Shown here one piece after another: positions 10,503 to 20,272 of a stretch of DNA of 64,000 bases (within the stretch, counting starts at the first letter, position 1; the number at the start of each line of letters is the position of its first letter). The translations under genes were made by a program, and so were the position numbers. The stretch spans positions 496,001-560,000 of the forward strand of contig CM074141.1 of NCBI GenBank assembly GCA_037178625.1, in the 5' to 3' direction. The DNA comes from Skeletonema tropicum. Its lineage: Eukaryota > Bacillariophyta > Thalassiosirophyceae > Thalassiosirales > Thalassiosiraceae. The notes under the pieces are model-generated. The model saw nothing but the letters and a program-made list of their open reading frames with translations. It made no database searches and was not told where the DNA came from.

Positions 10503-12349
10503 TTTCAGGATGGATGAGCAAGTGTTCTATGAGATAGTGCAGATCTGGAATGCAAGGCTGTTCGGGTGATGGTAATCATGGCATCCAAGATGGCTGTTCT
10601 CACGAGGTCATGGTACTAATGACCGCTGGGAGGATTGCTTACATCGATTGAAGTTGCGGTTGTAGATAGTGTTTCTAGCAGCGCGAGAAATCGAAGTGGG
10701 ATGTTATTCTGCCGCTACCAAAGATAGTTTGTAAGGGAACTGCGTGAAGCCAGAGGAGAACTGCTTTGATGTCTGGAATGAAATAGAAGTGAAGATGCAG
10801 TAGTCACGACAGTTGTGTGTTGGGACGAAGGTTACATCGAAAATCAGTCAGTCAGGATGACAGTGATTGAGTCTAGTATTTGTTGGCTCTGAAGTTGTGC
10901 TGTTGTGATTGGCGTTGCGATACAGAAGATACATGGGTGAGAAATGTGTCTTGTGTCGAGCAACTGTGTGTTGATTGAGTCTAGCTGTGTTAGCGGGCAT
11001 GGCGGTAATAAAGTGACTCGGGATCGACTGCATACAAAGTCTGATGGGATCGTTGCCGCAATTATAGGAGTGGACAACCTAAGTTGGATTGCAAGGCGGC
11101 GAGACATATCAGCAAGATTCTGGAACCAAAGAATTGATAACAAATATGCTTGAGGCGCGAAAAGATTAGTGGTTGATTAAGCTATGGTTTTATGTGAAGT
11201 GCATCGCAGCTGATGGGCTGAAGTGGCACGAGCGGAAAGCTTTGGCACACATCGACGCAGGACATCTTAGACAGAGTGCAGAGTCTAGTGGACGTTCAAG
11301 GAATGGACGTACGGGACAGAGTACAGTGCTGTCGTGGTCTGCCGATGTATTTGTTGAGATCAAGACTTGGTGCGATATAACAACATGGTTTGGCTTGGGT
11401 CTTTGGGTCAGGGTACGTGAGGCTTTAACCTTTAGGTTCAGCGGGCAGAGGCTCGTTTGAGGGGACGTTTAGCTAAATGATGGAAGAGTTTCATCATATG
11501 ACTCATTGAACAGCGTGAACTGTGGGGAGAGCCTAAGGAGGTGAATGGACAGAGGATACTTACACTGTTGCTCCAGCGGATAAGACTGAAAGTGTTGCTG
11601 CGTTTGAGTGTTCGCAGGACAGTTGCTCTGAAGTTAATCCAATGGAAATGCATCGGCATTGTGTCACGAGCGATAGGTTGGTAGCTTGCTCTATCTCTGT
11701 TTAGATTCTCTCTGAGGGGTTATTTATCCACCGATGGTGACAGAAGAAAACGAATCTGTGACGGTTCGTATGTGCGATCGGGATGATTGGCATGAACAGC
11801 AGTTTATTGAAGTAGGCGAGTATCGATGCACCTATGGTTCGAATTGTGAGTATATCTCGACGATTTGGGACGTGAGTGTTGACAGAAAGATGTGGCTTCT
11901 AGCACATTTATTGCTACTTTGAGGGGACTTCTGGCTTAGTCCTTGGAACTACTGTAACCGGATGTTTGGCAGGTCCGGGTGAAATATAGCAACTTGTGCT
12001 GTGAAGCTTCGTGCTAGTACGGTAAGTTGTTTGGTGATGCGATAGATGCATAGACTTGCTCTGCGAGATAATGCATTAGACTTGAACGCAAGTTCGAGCT
12101 GATTGTGACTTTAGCTACGACGGTATCTGGGATACTAGGTCGGATAGCTGAGTTGAAAACCTTTTGAAAGTTGTCGTCGAGAAATGAGAATGATAGTCTG
12201 CAAAGATATCGTGGTATTTCAGGAGTGATGCAACGAGTATGAGGTATGTTGTGGTTGCGCAAGCGATTACAAATTTGGAAAGATTCGGTGACTTATGTAT
12301 CGAGGCAGTATTGAGTTGATTGGGCAATCGACGTCAATCCTGAGGGGAC

Positions 12350-12754
12350 TAGAAAAGTTCGCCCGTGACTTGGTCGGAAAGTCAGACCGTGGCCTTTCTC
12401 GTGTAGGATGTAAGGGTTCATACTCACATTGCATTGCGCAAGAGATGCGCAATGGTTAGCGTTGAGTTAGACTGAATACTGGTTTACTGTGTACTTTGAG
12501 CCTTGTACGCAGCTATAATCTGTTGTAACGTTTAACGAATATAACAAAAAGACGGCTTGTCACTACACGAGTGACAAGTACGCGCCTTCGGGATATCGGT
12601 TGTGCTTAGAATAGATAGTTAGCTGTGCTATTTCTGTAGGTTAGGTACACATTTCGGGGATTAGCTGAAACAGTCTAGTGTGACGTGTGGCAGCAGGATT
12701 TACGACAGATGTTACCGTGAGAAGAAGTACAATCTCCACGGGCGATGTTTTGTA
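12350..12754 (+). repeat. 3' LTR
   Basis: Partner of 8054-8458, same length and apparently identical. The DNA after it (TATTTGTTTAGC) is the right flank of the insertion site. Confidence 0.9.
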
Positions 12755-12919
12755 TATTTGTTTAGCTTGGCGCTTCACGGGTCCCTCCCCGTTCGCGATG
12801 GAGCTTGGGTATTTTGAGCTATTGGCCTGCGCGCTCCTCCCGCTCTTTTTTTTGTGAAAAACCACATCTCACGAAGACCTCTGCCTCGACATCAATGGAG
12901 CAGAGAGTCCATATCACAA

Positions 12920-13973
12920 TTATTTGTGGATATAATTCATCGGTAATACTCTTTCTAGACCATATTTTGATGCAGAATCCAATGGTGTTTTCGGAAGTTT
13001 GCCAAATCTCTTCGTAAAAAACGTATTTGCGACCACATCGTAGGCATCGATTTTTGGTCTATTTGGGTGGAAGCTGCAAATATTGTCATAGGGGGAATAC
13101 AATAATCGATTCATAAGGCCCCCCGCGGCACTCCCTGCTTTATATTGATATAGATGACCGATATGGGTGGTCATAACGCCATGGTATTTGCCTCGGCATT
13201 GCTAATAGGCCATGTCTCTTGAGGGTGTCATATTTTTATGATAGTGACCAGATTCATGTGTGGGCATGAAACCTCAATTGATGGTATTACCCTATGCAAG
13301 TACACATAATATTGCATTCTCCTAACTTAACAATCAATATGGTCCAGTGTCTATGTGATAACGCAAGGTTAAAGCTACCTTGCTCTTTATTATCTGCTGC
13401 GGCCTGTAACACATATATTATTATCAACATGTAACATAGAAGACATGGTAAGTGCTTGGTGAAGGTTGCGTCTACAATGATAATGCAACCATTAAAATTA
13501 GGTTTACTACATGAATTTTGTTCTACATTGTTATTATTATGTTGATTGTTGAATAGGTCGACAGGAAGACACATGTTACACCCCAGATGCGTCCAATAGA
13601 CTATCTTTTCTTCTAGCTGACAAACCTCCTTCGATAATGTCGCCACACCCTCCATCCAGTGCAGTATTTCTCAACAAACGGTTGAAAACTCTAGTTCCAA
13701 ATTGATACCTTCTACCTGCGGTTGCGTATATTGTTTGTTTGAGACCCTGTTCATCTTCTTTCAACAGCAGATTCGTTCCTTAGTGGATGCACAGAATGCC
13801 GCCTCTTTGACTCGATGATAGCAATGGAAATTACCGACTCCTTGCGAAGAGATGGCGCTGTTATCAACACTCACGTTGCCGCTGCTGCTGAATTGTAAGT
13901 CACCCGACGCCTCAGATTGATTGCAAGCACCAAAACCGTAGTATTGGAGTGATGATGAAAGGAGTACCAGCAA
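12920..13973 (-). other. Gene-like ORF cluster, family X copy C
   Basis: Minus-strand open pieces in order: 13973-13761 (hydrophobic start LLVLLSSSLQYYGFGAC, then SSSGNVSVDNSA), 13764-13576, 13655-13287 and 13174-12920 (ending KTPLDSASKYGLERVLP). The piece PLDSASKYGL matches PLDSALKIGL in the foldback arms (33.5/35.0 kb) and PFDSALKIGL at 42.5 kb, with most differences at third codon positions, so this was once coding. The hydrophobic N-terminus suggests secretion. I cannot join the exons; it may be a decayed multi-exon gene. Family not recognised. Confidence 0.35.
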
Positions 13974-14702
13974 AAGACAGCATCAATGACAGCCCATTAA
14001 AGTATAATCCTCCTCACAAGCTTGTCAAAATATTGTTGCGTGTTCCCGCAGTCCTGATCATTATCTTGATCATTATCTCCTCCGCCGCTCAAAGTACAAT
14101 ATAATGCCCTCCCTCAAAGTGTTGTGTAAGTAATAATTACTGACACAAGCTACCACAACATGGCCATAATGTCACCTGAGCCGCACCATATGGAGACAAG
14201 ACGCCACTAGGTCCATCAAACCCACTATGTTGTCGTGTTGTAAATATAATCTCGCTCTATTTGTTGTATCATCCCCACACCTCTCCTCTTGTACGTTGTG
14301 CTGTATTTTTGCGATAAGCCACGCTGTATCGTTGGACAATCAAGGGGTCTCATATCGGCGGTTCCTCACGGATTAAAACGAAACCAACTCGTCAGTTATT
14401 GTTATATCATCACTTCTATCGAATAGGGTAGTAATGGAAGAGTGAATATGGCCAAAAGGTCCTCTGTTCATGAGGGGGCCGGTGCATTGTTGCATTTTTT
14501 ACAAAATAACGGTCACTTTGGGTAGGCGACACCCAAAATAAAGGCTCTGGGCGCTTTGGCAGAAATTCCTTCACGTCATGAGGTCATATCGGTCCACTGA
14601 GGACATCGCCGCCGGCATTTAGTGATGCCGACCGACGTTCCGCTCCATACCATAGCCGCCTCCGCCATGGTTCTGGTGTGCAAAGTGATCAAATTTTGAG
14701 AA
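13974..14702. other. Intergenic, nothing recognised
   Basis: AT-rich with scattered TGATCATTATC repeats near 14050-14080. No ORF with family similarity. Confidence 0.4.
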
Positions 14703-15749
14703 GTGTGTGACACGGCTAGAAAAATGATGGAGGGGGCGCCCCGTTTCCCCGCTGGAGTGACCCCTGGAAAAGGCGCGCAGGCCAAGAAACCGAAAATACC
14801 CAAGCTCCATTATTTTGAGTGCCTTTTGAAAGAATCAGGGAAATGGTGTGGCATTCTAACCAGGGGCGATAATAACAATTTTATGAGATACATTTACAGA
14901 GGCGAGGAGGGTGAAATTATTCCTCTTCATGCTACTCATGTCATCGTATATGAATCCGTCACCGTCATTCTGCGTGCGGCATTCCATACTCATATCAACA
15001 TCGTGGAAGTCATCTGTCATAATAAAGTCGAAAAGATTGGATACGGCGCATTCTCGCACTGCTATTCCCTGAGACGAGTGATCATGCGGGGCGTCAAAGT
15101 TATTGAGATTGAGGCGTTCATGCATTGTAAAGCCCTTGAGGATGTGGAATGTGGTAAGCTAGAAATAATTGGAGCAGGGGCATTCATTTGCTGCAAGTCT
15201 TTGAAGAGCATCAACCTGACGTCCGCCAGGATCGTCGGAAGGGATGCGTTTGGTGGTTGTCATGCCCTGATGGACGCAACATTTGGTAGCGAACTGGAAA
15301 GAATTGAGGAGAGTGCATTTGGTGAGTGCAAATCTCTTGAACAGATCATCATCCCATTGAAATATGGAATTATTACCGATGATGATACTTTCCAAACGTG
15401 TGAAAATTTGAATCGCGTAGATCTGGTTGAGGGAGAACAACTACATGAGACTATCGCTGCTTTACATTTTGATGAATGGAGAAATGATTTGTGCAAAGAA
15501 ATAGATTCTATCAATCAGATTCTCCCAAATGCAGATGCTGGCTGCTATGATCATGATGTGGATTATGATATTGTGGGAGAGAAGGCCGCCGCGATACGGG
15601 TTTGGATTATATCAGTTATTACCGAAATTGTTGACTACAAAGAATGGCATCGCTGCTTGTTGGACGAGGATGTTGTGCCCACCCTCCAGCGTTTTGTGCC
15701 TCAAGATATTGTGATGAATAGTGTCCTTCCATTTCTGGAGTTGCCATGA
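14703..15749 (+). CDS. BspA-type LRR gene with replaced 5' end
   Basis: From residue 55 of this 348-residue frame (RGDNNNFMRYIYRGEEGE) the protein follows the LRR family, with eight LRR_5 units and the helical tail. The conserved start codon is gone: the family text ATGGAGGGTGATAAC reads AGGGGCGATAATAAC here, joined to unrelated upstream DNA that carries one of the 37-bp inverted repeats. Translation could begin at ATG 14703 (a 54-residue foreign leader) or at the internal ATG 14883. At the 3' end TCA of the last motif (LPSNSFE) is TGA, so the final four residues are lost. It is either a chimeric gene or a copy on its way out. Confidence 0.7.
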   Translation: MCDTARKMMEGAPRFPAGVTPGKGAQAKKPKIPKLHYFECLLKESGKWCGILTRGDNNNFMRYIYRGEEGEIIPLHATHVIVYESVTVILRAAFHTHINIVEVICHNKVEKIGYGAFSHCYSLRRVIMRGVKVIEIEAFMHCKALEDVECGKLEIIGAGAFICCKSLKSINLTSARIVGRDAFGGCHALMDATFGSELERIEESAFGECKSLEQIIIPLKYGIITDDDTFQTCENLNRVDLVEGEQLHETIAALHFDEWRNDLCKEIDSINQILPNADAGCYDHDVDYDIVGEKAAAIRVWIISVITEIVDYKEWHRCLLDEDVVPTLQRFVPQDIVMNSVLPFLELP

Positions 15750-16027
15750 AACTCATTTGAATGATACTATCATGAAGAGTGACAAGACTGATAGTGACAA
15801 GGAAGAGGAGGTCGTTCGTTCGAGGTGAGAAGATAGTGGTATTCGCCAAGCATTCATGAATAAATACAAAGTTAATCAGATTAGATAGTTGAGATAACTT
15901 GGTATATTTATCACATTAGTGAACAAATAACACGTCCACCATCGATCGAATTACCCACTCCCGCTCTCAGTTACGCAACGTAGCCAAAACCGCAACAAGC
16001 ACACACATGAGCACATTTTCTACGATA
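15750..16027. other. Intergenic between LRR copies
   Basis: 3' flank of the preceding LRR gene; no gene seen. Confidence 0.5.
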
Positions 16028-16570
16028 CTTGTCCATGCAACAAATATAAATTGCCCCCTCGATTGCTTTTCATCCTCGGAAACTGACCATGAAGCATGGC
16101 CTACCCCTTAACACAGCATGTCTGCTTGTAATCGCATACACTTGCTTTCTGGATCCCCGAACCTTGCATTCAGAATCAACCTTCCATCGTCATATCTTCT
16201 TCATTCCTTCACATGGCATCATCAACTTAGCGGAGTCAATCTATCATTCCAGCATACCATTCACCGCAGTGCCATTCTAGTGGCCGTAATTCCACTCAAC
16301 CACCTTCACCTTCACCATTTGGCTCCAAACAATATGTCAAAATGACGCATCCTACCCGCCCTTTCGAGTGAGTTGCTCAAGGAGGCAGGACTTAAAACTT
16401 CTCGACTCCTGGCGGACGAGGCCCCCCGCGCTTCCGGGTACCAATTCCTACTCCATCCTGTCTGTGTCCTACGCGTGCATCCAGCCGAAAAGCAAAAAAG
16501 AAACCTCGCTCTGCTGATACTATCATAAACCAAGTAACGGCCGTGGTTACTATATCCGCATTGTCCCATT
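16028..16570 (+). promoter_or_regulatory. LRR upstream block, copy 1 (pair with 30591-31141)
   Basis: About 540 bp almost identical to the DNA upstream of the LRR gene at 31142, from CTTGTCCATGCAACAAATAT through CCTACCCCTTAACACAGC to CATTGTCCCATT just before ATG. It therefore travelled with the gene and probably contains its promoter. It includes a GC-rich part (GAGGCCCCCCGCGCTTCC, then CCAATTCCTACTCC). Short ORFs in it are duplicated noncoding text. Confidence 0.65.
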
Positions 16571-17463
16571 ATGGAGGGTGATAACAATTTCATGAGATAC
16601 GTGTATAGAGGCGAAGAAGGCGAAATTATTCCTCTTCATGCTACTCATATCATTGTACATGAATCCGTCACCGTCATTCGTGCGCGTGCATTCTTTGAGC
16701 ATCCCAACATCGTCGAAGTCATCTGTCATGATAAAGTCGACAAGATTGAAAGAGAAGCATTCTTTGCCTGCCGTCGCTTGAGACGAGTGATCATGCCGGG
16801 CGTCAAAATTGTTGGAGAGGAGGCATTCAATTGGTGTGTAGCCCTGACGGACGTGGATTGTGGAAAGCTAGAAATTATTAAACAATGTGCATTCATTAGC
16901 TGCGATTCTTTGAGGAGCATCAACATGCCGTCCGCTAGGGTCGCTGAGATGAATGCATTTAGTAATTGTTTCGCCCTGACGAACGCGAAATTTGGTAGCA
17001 AGCTGGAAAGAATTAAAAGAGGGGCATTCGTTTTCTGCACCTCTCTTGAACGAATCACCATTCCATTGAAAAATGGCCTCATTACTCATGATAACACATT
17101 CCATGGATGTGAAAAATTGAATCACGTAGATTTGTTGCTGGAGGAAGACGGAGCACTGCACAAAGCTATCGCCGCATTACATTTGGAGGAATGGAGAAGT
17201 GATATGTACGAAGAAATCTATTCAATCAATCAGACTCTTCCCACTGCAGATGCTGGAGACGATTATGAGGATGCAGGAGAAAAGGCCGTTGCGATACGAA
17301 CTTGGATTGGATCGCTTCTTGGCAAAATTGGTACTACAAAGGAGAGCATCGCCGCATATTGGAGGAGGATGTTGTGCCTACCCTCAAGCTTTTCGTGCCT
17401 CAGGATATTGTGACGAATAATGTCCTTCCTTTTCTGGAGTTACCATCAAATGCATTTGAATGA
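16571..17463 (+). pseudogene. BspA-type LRR gene copy with 1-base deletion
   Basis: Starts MEGDNNFMRYVYRGEEGE and runs in frame through all LRR units and LHLEEWRSDMYEEI. After SLLGKIG the family text GGTCACTACAAAGG reads GGTACTACAAAGG: one C is missing. The frame then gives TTKESIAAYW and stops at 17413, while the normal end (LPSNAFE) continues in the next frame to 17463. The LRR part is complete, so a 280-residue protein with a wrong tail could still be made. Confidence 0.85.
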
Positions 17464-17795
17464 TAAATCACGAAGAGGGAGAAGGCGATAGTGGCGAGGA
17501 GGAGAAGGTCAATTATTATAGGGCCCTGCAGAGATACGAGTAGTTATTCCCTTGATACGAGGAAGTGATAATTGTAAGTAGGTTATTAGGTACAATGAAG
17601 AAGATGAAGCAGTCTACCACGCATTTGGAGTTCAAGCTTTCAATCAGGATGGCACGATCGAGTGCGACATGCTCAGAAGATAGTGGTAGTGGGAAACAAG
17701 AGCTAGCTGTGCCAAAGTAGCTACATTTAGGATTAGAGAAGTACATTCTAAATGTTTACTTCTAGCATTATTACTTATTTGTTCAAGATAGATAA
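17464..17795. other. Intergenic, no gene seen
   Basis: Between the LRR stop and the convergent FEA1-like stop. Nothing recognisable. Confidence 0.5.
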
Positions 17796-19628
17796 TTAAT
17801 TCATATCAACCTGTTCTCCTTCTGTCTTGAACACGGGAGTACCTTGCTTCTCTCTCGATCTCATGTAGAGGATTGCGATGAGAGCAACAGCAAAGAGGGC
17901 ACCAAATGTTGAGCCAAGGGCAATGGCAAGTTTGCTGTTTGTCTGAGTTACAACCGTGGTGGTGCTAGCATCTGTACATGGCTCCATACCGGGGTAGTAG
18001 TCCTTTCCTGCTTCATTCCAGAGACCACCGATATCAGCGCAGGTGAGTCCTAATTGAGGGTAGACAGACTCGAAAGCTGCCTTCACGTCCTGAAAATTAG
18101 TGCTTGATGCACCAACACCCAAGTTCTTGTAAATCGTGGTTGCTGCCTCACTGTTAGCGGCGTGGATACGAGGAAGGACGGCGGCTGCAAAGGCAGCTCC
18201 TTCTGCCTTCTCCTTCTCACCTCCCTGGAGCTTATCGACCTTGTATGCATATCGCAACGATCCCTGGATCATAGGAACGTACATCAACTGAGCAATGCGC
18301 TCCTTAGTCTTTCGTGCAGAAGGGCAGTTTCCACTCTGGAGTTGGTAGTTTCCAAGTGCGAATTCGTCCATGAGATCATAGTTCAACTTCGATTGGCCAT
18401 CAACATCAGTCCCATCGGGGCCACCAGTCCTGAAGTTTTCAGAACGCTTGTCGGCAAGCTGGTGGAGCAAGTATCCAGAGGGCATGCCGTCTTGTCCCTC
18501 GAGAGATCCAGTGTAGAAGCACACACCTTCATCCCAAGCATGGACGGGGTCATCGTTACAGTTGATGCATCCCCTCTTGCAGTCGTCAAGAGCATCTTCA
18601 AACTCGCGAATGACATACATGAAGACATTCATGTAGGCGGTTCCCTTCTTGATGATTTGTTCTCTTCCCTCCATGCCGTATTGGGAGAAGTCGGCATTTC
18701 CATTGGTGAATGAGGTTCTTCCACCCTCGAAGGCAGCATTGACCCATTGGTCAGCGTAGTCGGATGTTCCTAAATATTGAAGTAAGGAGTAACAGATGAT
18801 ATGATGAATAAGTGAGAAGACTGGTACATAAAGAGAACACAAGTGCACAGAGAAAATCATGTCATCAACAAGACTCACCGTAGTATCTGCGGAAGTACTC
18901 AAAGTCAGTGTAAGGAGCATTAGGTCCATTCTTCAACTTATCCTCCAACTGAGTAGAGAATCCTGCAATAGTCCTCCCATTCTTGTTCTCTGTCTCCGGT
19001 GTGTAGGTGTAAGTGTATACCTCATTACCAATGGTGATGGTGTTCTCGCCACCTGCGAAACATCCAGACATATTAATATCTTCTCCAACCAAGGCACCAA
19101 CTTGGCACTGAACGTAGTTATCTTGAACATCAGTGGTAGCATATTGAATCTTCACATTCACTGCACCAGATGAAGTGGTATCGTACATCTTTCCGGCAAC
19201 TTCATTTCCGTCAGCGTTCTTTCCGGTAACGGTAGTTCCCTTGGGAACATCGGATCTGAGTGGCTCACTGAGAGTGATGAGTGCGTATGACTTGGAGTTA
19301 CCACCGTTGAGGTAGATCTGTTGAGCGTTTTGCCATGATTCGTTCGTCTTGCGTGCAAGTTCGACCTCGATGGCACGTTGATCACGGTCGATGGCGCAGT
19401 GATCGGTAACCTGAAAGAATAATGTGGTAAGGAGCAAGATATAGATGAGCATGTGATGTGTCCAACGCGTTTTGAAGATACACAAGATGTAAATGTAAAT
19501 GAACTTACCTGAGATCCAGGAGAGTAGGTAGCAACCTTTTCAAACGAGAGGCGACGACGAAGGTTGCCCCAAACACCAGCATCGGCGGTAGCAAGAGAAG
19601 CAGCAAGTAGAGAGATGGAGAGCTTCAT
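17796..19628 (-). CDS. FEA1-family phytotransferrin-like iron-binding protein
   Basis: Three exons: 19628-19509, 19410-18879, 18769-17796. Both introns (98 and 109 bp) have GT..AG ends (GTAAGT..TTTCAG; GTGAGT..TTTAG), and the joined CDS is 1626 nt, 541 residues. Residues 1-17 are a signal peptide (MKLSISLLAASLATADA). The body carries FEA1 hallmarks: YYGTSDYADQWVNAAFEGG, QYGMEGREQIIKKGTAYMN, MYVIREFEDALDDC, VHAWDEGVCFYTGSLEG and MYVPMIQGSLRYAYKV. One membrane helix at about 497-520 is followed by a basic tail. FEA1/ISIP2A proteins bind Fe(III) at the cell surface, with carbonate in diatom phytotransferrin, before internalisation. The family call is from memory of these motifs. The divergent neighbour looks like a ferric reductase, supporting an iron role. 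Confidence 0.88.
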
Positions 19629-20272
19629 GATTCGTTTTTATTTCGATGATGTTATCGGCGATTTGGATCCAAAAGTATTATGATACTTATGATGGTGAAA
19701 GATGCGGCTGACAAGAGAGGTGGGTGCGTACAATTCTTTGATGGCGAAAGAGTGAAGCGACATGCATGCGCTTTTCGATGAGTTTGCCTGCCCAGCACGT
19801 GTCTTTTCTCGTACAGGATTCCTCAAAGTGTTCACCCATAATTCTTATACTGAAGGATAACTAATTTTCGTGATGTTTTGTTTGTTAATATATCTTATCC
19901 CCCACGCATATTAATGCAACAATAACGACAGGGTGCCTCACTTACTTCGCAGCGGTATTTGCTCTCTCACTTCTTTTGTCACAAAATCTTCATGAACACG
20001 CGCCCGCCTCTACTTTGTACTTCTTTAGCTGCTGCATACTTCCATACCTTTTACGTTCAATCCAAACTTCGATCCTTTTGCTGTTGTACTTATCTTCTTC
20101 CGCACGATGACGATGCTGATCTTTTGAACGGACTTACGATAAGTACTCCTAGCCAATCATCTCTATCTACTAAGACGAAGTAACGCTGCCTGGATGGAGC
20201 TGAATGGAGGCATCTGAGTAGGCTGAAGGACACCTACCCTACCATCTTCAGTGAATACAGAACAGAAGCATC
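19629..20272. promoter_or_regulatory. Shared divergent promoter region of the iron gene pair
   Basis: 644 bp separate the two start codons. One CACGTG palindrome (in GCACGTGTC) lies at 19796-19801, a plausible bZIP/bHLH site. No clear TATA box. Iron control of both genes from here is inferred from gene content only. Confidence 0.5.

Larger units (their letters stand above)
8054..12754 (+). mobile_element. Young LTR retroelement without long ORFs
   Basis: Two direct 405-bp LTRs bound 3.9 kb. They begin TAGAAAAG and end GTTTTGTA, an imperfect inverted terminus (TA...TA rather than TG...CA). TATT at 8050-8053 and 12755-12758 fits a 4-bp target duplication. TGAGGGGAC directly before the 3' LTR is a good polypurine tract. 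No TGG-type primer site follows the 5' LTR. The inside has no ORF above about 100 codons and none of the retroviral enzymes, so movement would need another element's proteins (LARD-like). AGGGGAC occurs 10 times inside, including the tract. Orientation follows the polypurine tract. Confidence 0.85.
12798..14810. mobile_element. Segment between 37-bp inverted repeats
   Basis: TGGAGCTTGGGTATTTT, six bases, TTGGCCTGCGCGC at 12798-12834 is repeated inverted at 14774-14810 with seven bases in the gap. The segment holds the gene-like family X ORFs. Its right end touches the start of the next LRR gene. No target duplication was found, so calling it a transposon is inference. Confidence 0.4.

Noticed and set aside
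11837..11860. tRNA-like GGTTCGAATT
   Set aside because: T-loop-like text only; no acceptor stem or anticodon arm could be built.
16089..16345. Small ORFs in the LRR upstream block, repeated at 30.6 kb
   Set aside because: They are conserved only because the whole noncoding block is duplicated; the second copy has indels that change the frame.
18162..18713. 183-residue plus-strand ORF inside the FEA1-like gene
   Set aside because: Antisense shadow of a well-supported exon.
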